Below are positions 54,501 through 64,000 of a DNA stretch of 64,000 bases, piece by piece. The notes beneath the pieces were generated by a model, which saw only the letters and a list, made by a program, of their open reading frames with translations, was not told where the DNA came from and ran no database searches. The DNA comes from Apiotrichum sp. Y4204 (lineage: Eukaryota > Basidiomycota > Tremellomycetes > Trichosporonales > Trichosporonaceae): assembly GCA_025531455.1 (NCBI GenBank), contig JAMYHL010000079.1, positions 220,658 through 284,657 of the forward strand, written 5' to 3'. The position numbers and the translations under genes are program-made. Numbering within the stretch: the first letter of the stretch is position 1; each line of letters begins with the position of its first letter.

Positions 54501-55609
54501 TCCCTGCTGACCGCAAGGCGCTGGGTAACGGACGCGCTTCGGGACATGTGACGCCTGCGGTCGGCAGCCAGCGCCCGTCGATTGTTGCCGCCACAATGGA
54601 CCGTATCAAGCCTGCAGCCATCACGCGCCGCGCTCAGGAGTCGTTCCCCGCTGCTCAGTGGGAGCAGTACCGCACATCCCGGTACAAGACCTTCCTCAAC
54701 TGGTGGCAGTCCTATGTTGATGACGTGAGTTGAGCGTAGTTTTCGTAGCTGACAGCAGGGAGAGGTGCAGGTTGCTGCGACACTGTTTGTCGTGGGCGCC
54801 ACAGTTGTACCTTTTCCGCCCAACAAGGCGGAACGGGTCTTTGAGGCGTACCTTGGTGAGCTAGAGGCAAAGTACAGTAGAGCCCAGCTTACACCAGATC
54901 ATCTCGAGCGGTACCACCTCAACATCCCAGTTGCGTATCTGCGGCGGTACTCGGACCTCCTGAACATCCAGACGCTGCCGAGCCACGAGGGCATCACGCA
55001 CGTCCTGCATTGCGCGAAATGCGGAAAGAGTACCGGCTCACTCGAGGACATGCCCGGCAAACGTCAATTCTGGTGGTGCAGGAAGTGTCTGCGTGCAGCC
55101 AAGATTTGCGTCGTATGGTGGGTTATGAGTGGCAGTTGCGTGCTAACTGCAGCCGGCAACCTGTCAAGGGTTTGTGGATGGGTTGCAACCGCTGCCGCCA
55201 TGGCGGGCATCAGACGTGCATGCGGACGTATTACTGTGAGTTGCGGTGTCCTGCCACCAACTGACATGCAGTGGAAACGGAGGAAGTGGTCCCACATCCT
55301 GACACGGAGCCGTCCCCGCCGCTGCCGTCAGCGCGCACGCCAGGGCAGCACTCAACCCCTCTGGGTGGGTCGTCCGCCGGCACTGGTGGCACAGCCGCGA
55401 CAGGGAGTGCGGTGGGAACGGCAGGCAACGCTGCGGCACAAATGTCAGCGATAGTGGGAGAGGCGTCGCTCGAGTCTGGCTTTACGGAGCGCAATGAGCG
55501 GTCACAGGAGCGCCCCAACTCGGAGGTCCCGCCGCCGTTGTTCGTGTCGACGAACTCTTGTCCGTCGGGGTGTGGCTGCCAATGCCGCAAGATACAAGGT
55601 CACTATTAG
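51586..55609 (+). CDS. RTC1: GATOR2/SEACAT subunit WDR24 (Rtc1/Sea2)
   Basis: Exons 51586-51614, 51835-52349, 52385-52576, 52617-52807, 52844-53134, 53169-53638, 53689-54724, 54759-55117, 55153-55235 and 55272-55609 give 1,167 residues, all in phase. The start is the ATG at 51586, whose 29-nt exon joins in frame after a 220-nt intron; a later ATG at 51953 is the alternative. An N-terminal WD40 propeller (VTATRSGNFMIFD, LLLTGGTEGQVRLWDLRDS, ITALTFSPDDP, LASAGGDRTVQIWDMS, VDWRPNHPTELI) is followed by a long linker and an alpha-solenoid. The end is a C-terminal zinc domain: CAKC, CRKC, CVVC, CNRC-RHGGHQTC and CPSGCGCQC. In yeast and animals this subunit activates TORC1 by opposing GATOR1/SEACIT at the vacuole, and WDR24 carries RING activity. 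An insert of about 110 residues separates the last two zinc-ligand clusters. Confidence 0.93.
51790..51802. repeat. Poly(C) tract of 13 within intron 1 of the WDR24 gene
   Basis: The run precedes a CT-rich stretch and a strong CTTACAACAG acceptor, so it may form part of the polypyrimidine tract. Confidence 0.85.
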
Positions 55610-55837
55610 GCCAAGGGTCCGTTTGGGATAGTCTGATTTGGGCTTCATGTATTATAATGTAATGCGATTATCATGCAAAGCAAATGGGTGCGAGGGATGT
55701 CGAACTGCTTTGCGGCCGGTGGCAAAGGGTGGGGGGTGCAAATGTGAATGAGATTTCTGGATAAACTTCCTTACCCTGCACTTATTTCATGTCCACAGCT
55801 CATGTCCGACTTTCCACCTCCTGCCTGCCCATTCACC

Positions 55838-56754
55838 ATGACGGACGCCGGCCCTCCACTCGACGCCGAAGCAGAGAAGGCTGCCGCCGCCGCCTCCCGC
55901 GCGGACGCACGCGCACGCCGCATCGCCGCAGCCGTGGAGCGGAGCAAGCGCGAATACCTCCCCGAGCACGCGTACACCGAGCGCGGCGTGAGTGCCATCC
56001 TTATTCACTTCTAACCGCAGTGGTTCCTCTCTGCGCCAGTCGCGGGCCCCTCAAAAGTAGACAGGCAGCACGCAGAGTACGCCGCGACCGCGGTCCTCTT
56101 TTCGGACCCGCGGCGCGCGCTCGACGACATCCTCGCGTGTGCGGGGACTAAGCCGCTCTCTTCGCTCCCCCGCGAGCTGGTTGCGACCGGCGCGCGGGCG
56201 GCGGTCGCGGCGGGCGATAAGGCTCGCGCAGAGGAATTCGCACTCGCAGCGCGCAACCAGTGGCGCGTACCTGGCGCGGCGATGGTCGCGTCCGAGGCGC
56301 TCGAGTTTGCCGGACGGAGAGACGGTGAGTGTAAACTGGCAAGTGGTGCTGATTCCCAGAGGCGACGCACCCCCTGCTGGCTGCGACGGCCGAGGGGATC
56401 CATTATCCCGTGATTCTGCGGCTGGCGGACTTGCTCCGGGATGTGGACGGGGACGCGGGTGCGCTCGGCGGGGTGCTCTCCCCACTGGCCGAGTCGCGCG
56501 CGTGGGCGTTTGACCGGCCGCTGTTTGGGCCGGGGGCCGAGGACCGGGTGCGGCCTGGCGGGGCGCCGGGTGGTGCGGACCGCTTGCGCTCCGTGCTGGC
56601 TGGTATTGATCGTGGGGCGCTGAGGACGGCGCTTGGTGTTGATGGAGCCGTGCTGGATGCTGCGCTGAACCGCGTACATCGCGCGCTTGGGGCCGAGGAG
56701 GAGCCTGAGGGCGTGCCTGGTGAACGCGTTGAGCGTGGAGTGCGCGAGTTGTAG
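55838..56754 (+). CDS. Ala/Arg-rich hypothetical protein
   Basis: Exons 55838-55987, 56021-56324 and 56360-56754 give 282 residues; an in-frame ATG at 55802 is an alternative start. The introns are tiny (33 and 35 nt) and restore a continuous helical protein: AAVERSKREYLPEHAYTERGWF, then ALDDILACAGT, AARAAVAAGD-type helices, and a C-terminal Gly/Arg/Glu-rich region. The spacing of Ala-rich helices looks like a small alpha-helical repeat. No motif or family is recognised. It lies 228 bases downstream of WDR24 on the same strand and ends 182 bases from the convergent Zn2Cys6 gene. Confidence 0.72.
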
Positions 56755-56935
56755 ATTAGACTATAGAGATGGATGTTGTGATGATGTTATTACACTCAGA
56801 AGCCCAGATAGCACACAGCATCCATCACGGTACAACAGGCTATTATACTCTTGCACATCCTCATTCGTGTTCCCGTCTTCCAGTACCGTTCACCGCCCGC
56901 CCCCTCACGTTTATCTCGTACCACCCGCCCCTTCC

Positions 56936-59900
56936 CTAAATCAACAAGACCTCCATGCCCATGTCCGTCATGAGAGAGTGCCATGACTCGACGGCACGCC
57001 CCTCGTCCTGCCGCTGCCATGCGGCCCGAACCAGCTTCTCCGCAGCCTCAAGATCCCTGCAGTCTGAAAGTGTCAGTGGTGTTGTGGCAAGAATCGAATC
57101 ATCTCTACTCACACTGATCCCTGTAGCTGCTCAAAAGGCTGCTTATCCATTCCCGCTCGGAGGGCTCCGCCACACGCGCGAGAATGAGTACCGGCCACAC
57201 CAGCATAACCGGCTCATTGGAGATCTCCGAGCACAGCTCGAGTGCTGCAGGAACAATCGCCCGGATACGAGGATGCGAGGCTGGCAGCCGCAGGATCTCC
57301 GTCATAAGATGTACCGACATCGTCAGGCGGTAGATATGGTCGCCAAACTGCCGTCAGCTCGATAGTTCCCCTTTGCTTTACCCGCCCATGGTCTTCAGTT
57401 CATACTCACCTGTACTCGGCGCTGGAGTGGCAACGACCGAAGACTGACTGCAAGCGTGTCCAACTCGACTATGAGTGCCTCAGCCTCCCCGCGTAGATAT
57501 TCTGCAACGGCAGTGAGCTCGGGATCGTCCAACGAGGCCGTGGGACCGAGACGGTTTTTACGTGCACACAGCCCGTTTATCTAATGTCAGACACGCAACA
57601 ATGCAAACAACCAAGCGACTCACTCTTGCAACCATTTCAATCATCTTGCGGCTCACGCCAAACGTGTTCTCGATGCTTTCCCACTCCCAGTAGCTCTTAC
57701 TACTCCGCTCAATGTCGAACCACCAAGGCGCGGTGAGCAGCGTCGGCTCACCACCAGTCGTGAAGCACCCAAACGTTTCGTGTGTCGCAAGCTGCTCGAG
57801 CACAAAGCGGCGGACGAAATTTGTCGGTTCGCGCGCCATAAGCGCCTCGGGCCCACCGCGTGCGCGGATGGACGCCATTGCAAAGTCGAGATTCGCCTTC
57901 CATGACGGGTCTGCTGACAGGACATCACGTGTGATGAGCACGACGCACGCCGCGAGGACAAGGTCGTTGTCGCGTTCCGACTTGGCCGAGACCAACGCAC
58001 CACCCGTCCGCCGTTCCTTATCCGTCTCCGACTGCGAAATGACAGTGTACCCAATCGCGAGCTTCTTGAGACGGTCGCCCAGATCCGCTGTGTCCTGACC
58101 GCCTGTTAGGTGTAACAGATGTGCTGCGCTCGTCGTCAAGAGAGAAAAACGGAGCGCAGCGTTGGCTGGACATGGTGAACCGCTCTCGCCGAGAATGAGA
58201 GGCAGAGATACCTGCAAGAAAGGGTTGGCTCGCGGCTTTGACCTTCCCATAGCTGTTACAATTTGGCTCGTGTTCCGCACATAGTGCTGAAAGAGGTTTC
58301 GCGTCGATGCAGTTGGGAACAGCGCCTTGAATGGATCAAGATCCCGTGATGGCAGTGATGCCATGCTGATCAGTGACATGCCTCTTGGGAGTGTCGGACG
58401 TTGAGAGTCCCCGTGGGAGGAATCCGCCGCTGTTGCCGGGTCCGTTGAACCCCTGTCGTCTGAGAAATCCATCGGCATGCTAGTCGCATACGGTGGCGAT
58501 GTTGCACTGGTAGACTGATGGGGCTCCTCGCCATGCCGCCGGCGCGCGATATGGCCCCTGAGGGAGAGACGGATATCGGCTCCACTCTGCGCGTAGTCGC
58601 CTTCGTCGAGAAACATTGTCGCCCCATCAGCCGACTCGAGCTGGATTCGTCCTCGTTCGTCCGGCGATGCTCGTGTCAATTCGATGATCTCCGACCCTTC
58701 GCTTCCCTTGTTGCTCGTCGGCGATCCGAGGTTCACATTGTGGACCCATGACTGGAAGTCAAACGGCAATCCCGCGAGTTCTGATTGTGAAGGAGCTGCA
58801 CCCTCATTCGGCCGCGAGCGTTTCGAGGTACGTTCATCGAGACCACCACTCGTGGGTGGCGTAGGCTTGAAGGGCTGGAAGCCGGCAGTGAAGTTGGACG
58901 GTGTAGGGTCGGATTGCCGTCGCGGTGGGCTCTCCCCCCATTGTGATGCGTTGCCGGAGGCATCGAACGGAGTTGCTGATGGTCCAGCATTCTGTGCCAA
59001 CTGCGCGAGAGCTGAGGCCAGTCCGGGGACGAGACCAGCTGCCGCCAGTGCGTCGGCATTAGAGTGCTCCGGCACGCCAGGAAGCGAGGGCACGCCGTCA
59101 ACGCCGCCAAAGAATGGAAGGTTGGGAAGCGAGGTGGACGCCGAGCCGGGCACCTCAGATGTCGTTGAGCGTTTACGGGCAGGAAGAGGAGCCGCAGCGG
59201 CGTTGGATGCGGGCTCGGGGATGGATGTCATGCGCGTTGTTGGCGAAGTAGAAGCGCCGCCAGAGGCGCCGGCTGCTGTTGTCCCGGTAGCCGCGGTGCT
59301 GCCCTGGCTAGTCGACTTTTTCCTCGATTTCTTGCCTTTTTCGCTCTTCTCTTCATCCCAAGTGCACTGCATGTCAGCATTTTAAGCTTCTCGAAAATAA
59401 TGACAGATAGCAGACGGGAGCTCCGAGACTGATCTGGAGGGTGCTGTTGGAGACCCCCTGCAGATAGTGAACGGCATCTCCAGGAGAAGCGACCCGTGAA
59501 CCATAAACAGGCACACGATGGGGTGATAAACCCCAACCCGTGTTGCCGGAGTACTTAGAACCCCTGGGCTATCACTGCGAAGCTCGGTTGGCTCGCCACC
59601 CAGGCCTGAGCGTATCGCCACCACAGTCCTTCTCCCGGCAACCGCTTGTGTACTCACCTCACGCCCCATGGCCGCACAGCGGAGACACTTGGGCCGCACT
59701 TCGTCGCACTTGACCTTGCGTGCACGACAAGTAAGGCATCCGCGCCGTGATCGTGTATACTTGCGCGGGCCTCCTGTCGCCTGAGGCTGTTGGAGGACGA
59801 GCGAGGCGTGCGTGACAAGGTCGGCGAGACGCACAAGATCAGGCCGTGCATTTGAACCTGTTCCGCCAGAGCCGGAGCCGGACGTCCCGGAGTTTGCAGA

Positions 59901-60479
59901 TGCGGGTGTGAGGTTCGTGCCCGTGGCCGACGCCGACCCGGCGTCCGCGCTCAATGGGCTGTCGTTTGCTGTCACGCTCTCGTTGGCCGTTCGGCTGGCC
60001 ATCTGCACGTCATTGTAGGCCGACAAGTCCAAGCCGAGAAGCGCCTCAATGTCGCTGGCACCCTGCGTCGCCGGAGCGACGCCTGCTGCAGCAAGCACGG
60101 CTGCCATGTCCTCCGGCGAAAGACGGGACAGCTCGAGAATCGCAGACGTATCGGCGGCAGAGAGGTCGGCCATCCCGAGTCCGCCGAGCCCTAGTCCGCC
60201 GCCGATGCCGCCTGTCTGTGCTGCCGGCACAGTTCCTGTTGCGCCGAACCCTCCACCCGCTCCTGCTCCCAGTCCGCCTATTCCGTCGAACGAGGCCGCA
60301 CTAAATGAGGCACGGTGTGCGGCGGGAGCATTGCCGAGCCCGTTGCCAGTATACGCCGAACTGCTGGAGACGCGCCGCTGAGCGTGGTTGTTGCCGTTGA
60401 TGCTGATGGGGTGTGCGGTGTTGCCGCTGTCGTCGTGAGCTGAGGACTGGGGGCCATAGCTGTTGCCAAGGCCCGACAT
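56936..60479 (-). CDS. Zn2Cys6 transcription factor with fungal-specific C-terminal domain
   Basis: Coding-order exons 59658-60479, 57624-59366, 57562-57580 (19 nt), 57410-57501, 57113-57347 and 56936-57063 give 1,012 residues. The N-terminus is Gly/Ala/Ser-rich. The zinc cluster has C248, C251, C258, C265, C268 and C275 (GCLTCRARKVKCDE, PKCLRC, then ECTW). A 291-nt intron separates C268 from C275. After a long disordered linker, a fungal-specific regulatory domain of the DUF3468/Fungal_trans_2 type begins about residue 610 (LFQHYVRNTSQIV, NPFLQVSLPLIL) and runs to a typical ending, WHSLMTDMGMEVLLI. These proteins bind CGG-type sites as dimers and control metabolic genes. The microexon (I-N-G-L-C-A) lies in the regulatory domain and is required to keep phase. 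Target pathway is unknown. Confidence 0.9.
57562..57580 (-). other. 19-nt microexon of the Zn2Cys6 factor
   Basis: It joins MVAR to QYLRGEAEAL in phase, giving a helix typical of this regulatory domain. Flanks are GACATTAG upstream and GTAAAA downstream. Alternative acceptors exist, so it is likely rather than certain. Confidence 0.65.
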
Positions 60480-62489
60480 GACACAGACGGACGTCCCGTT
60501 GAGTTGTCGCGGGATAACTGATTAATGAATTTCGGATGGCGTGAGAGACTGGTGAGATAGTGGATAATGCCGCAATTGGGTGCGTCAAATTGCTCCAGGA
60601 CCGCAAGATATGGGTTGTTGAAAGTTGATTGGAGTGATGAGAGCGGGCAATGACGAACACGAGAGGCCGAAGGGGTGAAAGAATAGATGGATAGATACGA
60701 TGATTCACGACATGGACGAACGCGAGATGGTCTGTTGAAAGACAAGGGAGAGTGGAGTGTGACAAGAGGGAGAGAGACTGACAGAGACAGAGATGTGCAC
60801 TACGTATGTGCGTAGTTGGGGGGCAGCAGCAGCGCCGGCAGAAGGGGCCGAGGGGATCGTTGTTGGTTACTCTGTGACTGCCCAAGTTTGTGGAATGAAA
60901 TGATAAAATAGCCGGATGGACCTGAACAAACTGGCGAGTAGGAGAAGGGAGTGGGAGCGCGCGAGAGAGTCAGAGAAGCTCAGCGGCAATGCAGAGACAC
61001 CCAAAAAGAGGCAAGGCGAAAAGCCCACGGGGAGAGAGGGGCACCAGAGATACCACAAGCCCACAACAGGCAACAGGGCAGAGCCGCAGAGGCCAGAGAG
61101 GCCCGCGGGGCGGGTCAGGAGGATCGACGACGCTCGGCGTCGCCGACGGCTGCGTGTTGGCGGCCGAAGGTGAGTATCTAATATTTGTATTCGGGGACAG
61201 CACGACAAGATATGAACACTCAATCTGTAATAGTATGGGAATAACTTGAGGCTTATCTTCATTTGAGGCCCCTGATACCACAGCCAATTCCGAACTAATG
61301 GACCTCACATCTCCATTAGAAAATGAGTCTTCTCCCTGGATCGCCTTCAGTTCACCCCGGCCCCCACAAATAGATCTCTCCCCACAACTGCCCCGCACAG
61401 CAGGCGACTCCGGCTCTCCACTCCCGACGACAACGCCCCAATCACTTCCCTTGCTCCAGTTCCTTCGGTCCCTTCCATGTAATGAATGATAGCAATGCAC
61501 CTAGATGTCATTTTGCATTTTAGCGGCTTGGGAGCTTGAGAGCTTGAGAGCTTGAGAGCTTGAGAGCTTGAGAGCTTGATGAAAATGGTCCATGTTACAC
61601 CGCGGCTCTTGGGCGCCGCCCGGCTCGTCGATAATGGCGCTCAGGACCCCCGGGACCTGACTGGCCTTGGGGGCCTGCCTTCGGAGGCTTGCGCTAGTGT
61701 GCATAGCTTCGGATTTGTGAGTGTGTCACTCACCCGGCCGGCCGGCAGCCCCGGCAACTTTACCGAATGGCGTCTATGTCGTATACCTTGGTGTAGCATG
61801 TGTAGCGCGTCGGCATCAGGACCCGTCGACGCCAGTGCGCCAATATATTTATTCAACTACTACACGGATCGCCGGCATCGAGGATGGGAATCAGATATCG
61901 GTGCATCCAGTCAGCGGGCGATCAGCCACCAACGGACATGCCGAGGTGTGGATCTAGCTAGTCCTTTGAGCCAATCACCTTTGGGCCAATCCGGCCCACA
62001 GCGGTGCCTCACTTCTCAGATACAGTAGATAGACATCGAGCAGACGTCAGTAGCCGTCAAAGCGTCATCAGCCATTGCGGCTGTGTCCATGAACCTCACA
62101 GTTCATGCTTCCATAGGTCGAATCAGATTGCTGCATTCTCTGCCTGTTGCTGCTCATCGTCTCTTTGCGACTACTTGGTACCAAAAATGGGAGATGGAAA
62201 AACTACGAAGGCGGGGAAAAGAAAATGGGGCCAGCCCCAAGACGTGTCTCTGGCTCTACAAAAAAACAAAACGAAGGAAAACGAACACAGGGGAATGCGA
62301 TGTGAGAAGAAAGACAGGCTGTGAGGACGGCGCGTACCCGGACTCGGCGAACGAACGAAGGGAAGCGAAATCAGAGAGAAATGGCCACACGCTGCGGTAT
62401 TATAACTGAGGCTGGCGCCACTGTCCATATCCGATATTGACACTCGACGACACCAATCATACACTGGACGGTCGTCTGGCGAGATAGAT
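60480..62489. other. Intergenic region with tandem repeat
   Basis: About 2 kb between two - strand genes. It should hold the promoter and leader of the Zn2Cys6 gene (60480 to about 61300) and the 3' end of the HMG gene. It contains the GAGCTTGA tandem array at 61532-61579 and only short open frames. No gene is accepted. Confidence 0.5.
61532..61579. repeat. GAGCTTGA tandem repeat, six copies
   Basis: Six perfect 8-nt units in the intergenic region. Array length is likely to vary between strains. Confidence 0.92.
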
Positions 62490-64000
62490 TTAGGCCGACG
62501 CGCCGTGGCCCGTCATGCCCTCGAGGCCGGCCAGGTCCATGTCTTCGAAGCCATGAAAGGAGTCCATTTCGAGGCCTGTCTCAAACCCCGGTTGGCCGTC
62601 GGGGGAAAAAGCCGTCTTGCCCTTGTCATCTTTATGTTTCCTATCGCCCTTCTTACCCTCGAGCAGCGACTTTGGGGGCACAATCACGGCCGATTGGATC
62701 TCCGGAAACGTCGGGCGGTCGTTGGCGGCTTCTCCACGAGCACGAGCGGCCGCGTCGTCCTCGTATATCTTTCGGAGGGACTCGTACTCTTGCTTGTCCT
62801 TCTCAGCCTGTTGCAGGTATGGCTAGATGTTAGCAAAATCTCGGATGATCATTCTTGACTCACCCTCTTTTCATCATCTGACAGGCCTCGCCACTTTTCG
62901 GCCGCAAGCACACTCTGCCTCGTCGTCTCGCTTTCATCACCCCATACTTGGTTGCGGAGGTCATCATTCTCACGAATACCCTTGAGGAAGAGGAAGTAGG
63001 CCGACAGGGGCTTCTTGGGGGCGTTCGGGTCCTTGAGGTTGCCCTTACGAGACTTACCCTCCTTGCGCTGGAGAGCTCGGAAAGCGTTTTCGTTCTTGAT
63101 GTCTTCCGGAGTAAGCGTGGCCTCCCAGGCGGCACGCTCCTTGAGGTACTGGACCTTGCCTTCCTCGACTTTTCGCGCGTAGTACGCCTTGCGCTCGGGG
63201 CTGAGCTTGGCGTACGCAACACCCGCGTCTTTGGCGATTTGGGCGACGTTGAGCTTCGGATGGATGGGAGTGCCACCAGGCGACGATCCGGCATCAGCGG
63301 CGGCGGCGGCCTTCGCCTTGTTCAGCTCATCGGTGAAGAAGAGCTGCCACGCTGAGGGCGCCTGCCGGGGCATCTTGAGTTGGGACTTGACCGGCTGCTT
63401 GGGTGGGGGCTTCTCCTCCTTCTTGCTCTTCTTGACCTTCTTCTCCTCCGCCTTGGTGTCCTCCTTCGGCTCCTTCTCAGAAGCACGCTTTTTGGACTTG
63501 GGCTCTTTCGCAGGGGCAGGTGCAGGCTCAGCGGCTTGAGCGGCAGCAGCGGCAGCTGCAGCTGCTGCCTCCTTCTTGGACGTCTTGCCCTTCTTGCCGG
63601 TGGCGGCGGGAGCAGGCGCTGTCGCGGCAGCGGGAGCAGCAGTGGTGGAGGTCGCAGCAACCGGAGTAGTGGCTGCAGCGGGAGCCGCTTGGGCACTGGA
63701 GGCTGCGGGTTGTTGCTGCTGGACTTGAGGCTGCTGCTGCTGGGCCGCCTGTTGCTGCTGTTGCTGTTGCTGCTGTTGTTGGTAGTACTGCTGGTTACCG
63801 CCCCACTGATTCCAGTTGCCATACTGGTTGGGAGGCAACTGTCCACCCATCTGGGCAACCTGCTGGGGAGGGAAGGGGTGGTGACCACCACCGTAACCCT
63901 GCCAAGGGCTCACAACCGACTGAGTCTGCCCGCTGCTGCCAGACGCGCTGCGCTGTTGAGCTTGTTGACCTTGTTGCTGCTGGCCTTGCTGGCCCTGTTG
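62490..64000 (-). CDS. Poly-Gln double HMG-box protein, 5' end outside the window
   Basis: Exons (coding order) beyond 64000 to 62864, then 62490-62822. The visible part has 493 complete codons. Gln/Gly-rich sequence is already in frame at the window edge, so the true start is further right. After a Gln run (YYQQQQQ...) and an Ala/Pro/Thr region comes a Lys-rich, probably nuclear-localising segment. Two HMG boxes follow: APSAWQLFFTDEL ... KLSPERKAYYARKVEEGK, and DPNAPKKPLSAYFLFLKGIR ... EKWRGLSDDEKRPYLQQAEKDKQEYESL. The 41-nt intron interrupts box 2. The C-terminal tail is acidic/Gly-rich. Poly-Gln plus two tandem HMG boxes recalls yeast Ixr1, but orthology is not established. It should bind and bend DNA, in the nucleus or possibly mitochondria. 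Confidence 0.9.

Overview
This window looks like nuclear DNA of a GC-rich basidiomycete yeast, most likely a Tremellomycete and perhaps Trichosporonales. The basis is dense, very short spliceosomal introns (many of 33-65 nt, usually GTGAGT or GTGCGT donors and CTAAC/CTGAC-like branch sites), tightly packed genes on both strands, and protein sequences that match fungal families. The lineage call is inference. I support 22 protein-coding genes and one weaker small-gene candidate. I see no tRNA, rRNA, transposon or CRISPR array. Every exon model was built by hand from splice consensus, reading phase and family similarity, with no transcript data.

Layout. 1-11.3 kb, all +: a membrane/coiled-coil protein, a fused aspartate kinase-alanine aminotransferase, and a PA-TM-RING ubiquitin ligase. 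11.3-15.2 kb: a long gene-free stretch that probably serves as upstream and leader region for a C2H2 zinc-finger factor (15.2-17.7 kb) containing a 19-nt microexon. 18-26 kb: a GTPBP1/2 N-domain protein with no G domain (-), GPI8 (+), a TMEM97-like EXPERA protein (-) and a Gln/Pro-rich protein with repeated Cys-pair modules (-). 26.7-37.5 kb: a membrane-anchored aldehyde dehydrogenase (MSC7-like, +), a TXNDC17-like thioredoxin (-), a possible small membrane protein (-), an AAAP amino-acid transporter (+) and a glycerol-3-phosphate acyltransferase (-). 38-50 kb: SRP40/NOLC1 (+), a UBA-plus-E2 BIRC6-type enzyme (-), carnitine acetyltransferase (+), a TMEM170-like protein (-) and a basic hypothetical protein (+). 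50-64 kb: MGR2/ROMO1 (-), the GATOR2/SEACAT subunit WDR24 (+), a hypothetical (+), a Zn2Cys6 factor (-) and a double HMG-box protein running off the right edge (-).

The genes do not form one pathway; they are housekeeping and regulatory genes in an ordinary fungal mosaic of divergent and convergent pairs. Several touch amino-acid or nutrient handling: AK-ALT, the AAAP transporter, WDR24 upstream of TORC1, and carnitine acetyltransferase. The most unusual item is the aspartate kinase-alanine aminotransferase fusion at 4246-7945. The aminotransferase half has no start codon of its own, so two enzymes that are normally separate appear to be made as one 1,097-residue polypeptide. Other points of interest are microexons of 13-20 nt, a possible 23-nt intron, a UBA/zinc/E2 architecture and a GTPBP relative without its GTPase domain.
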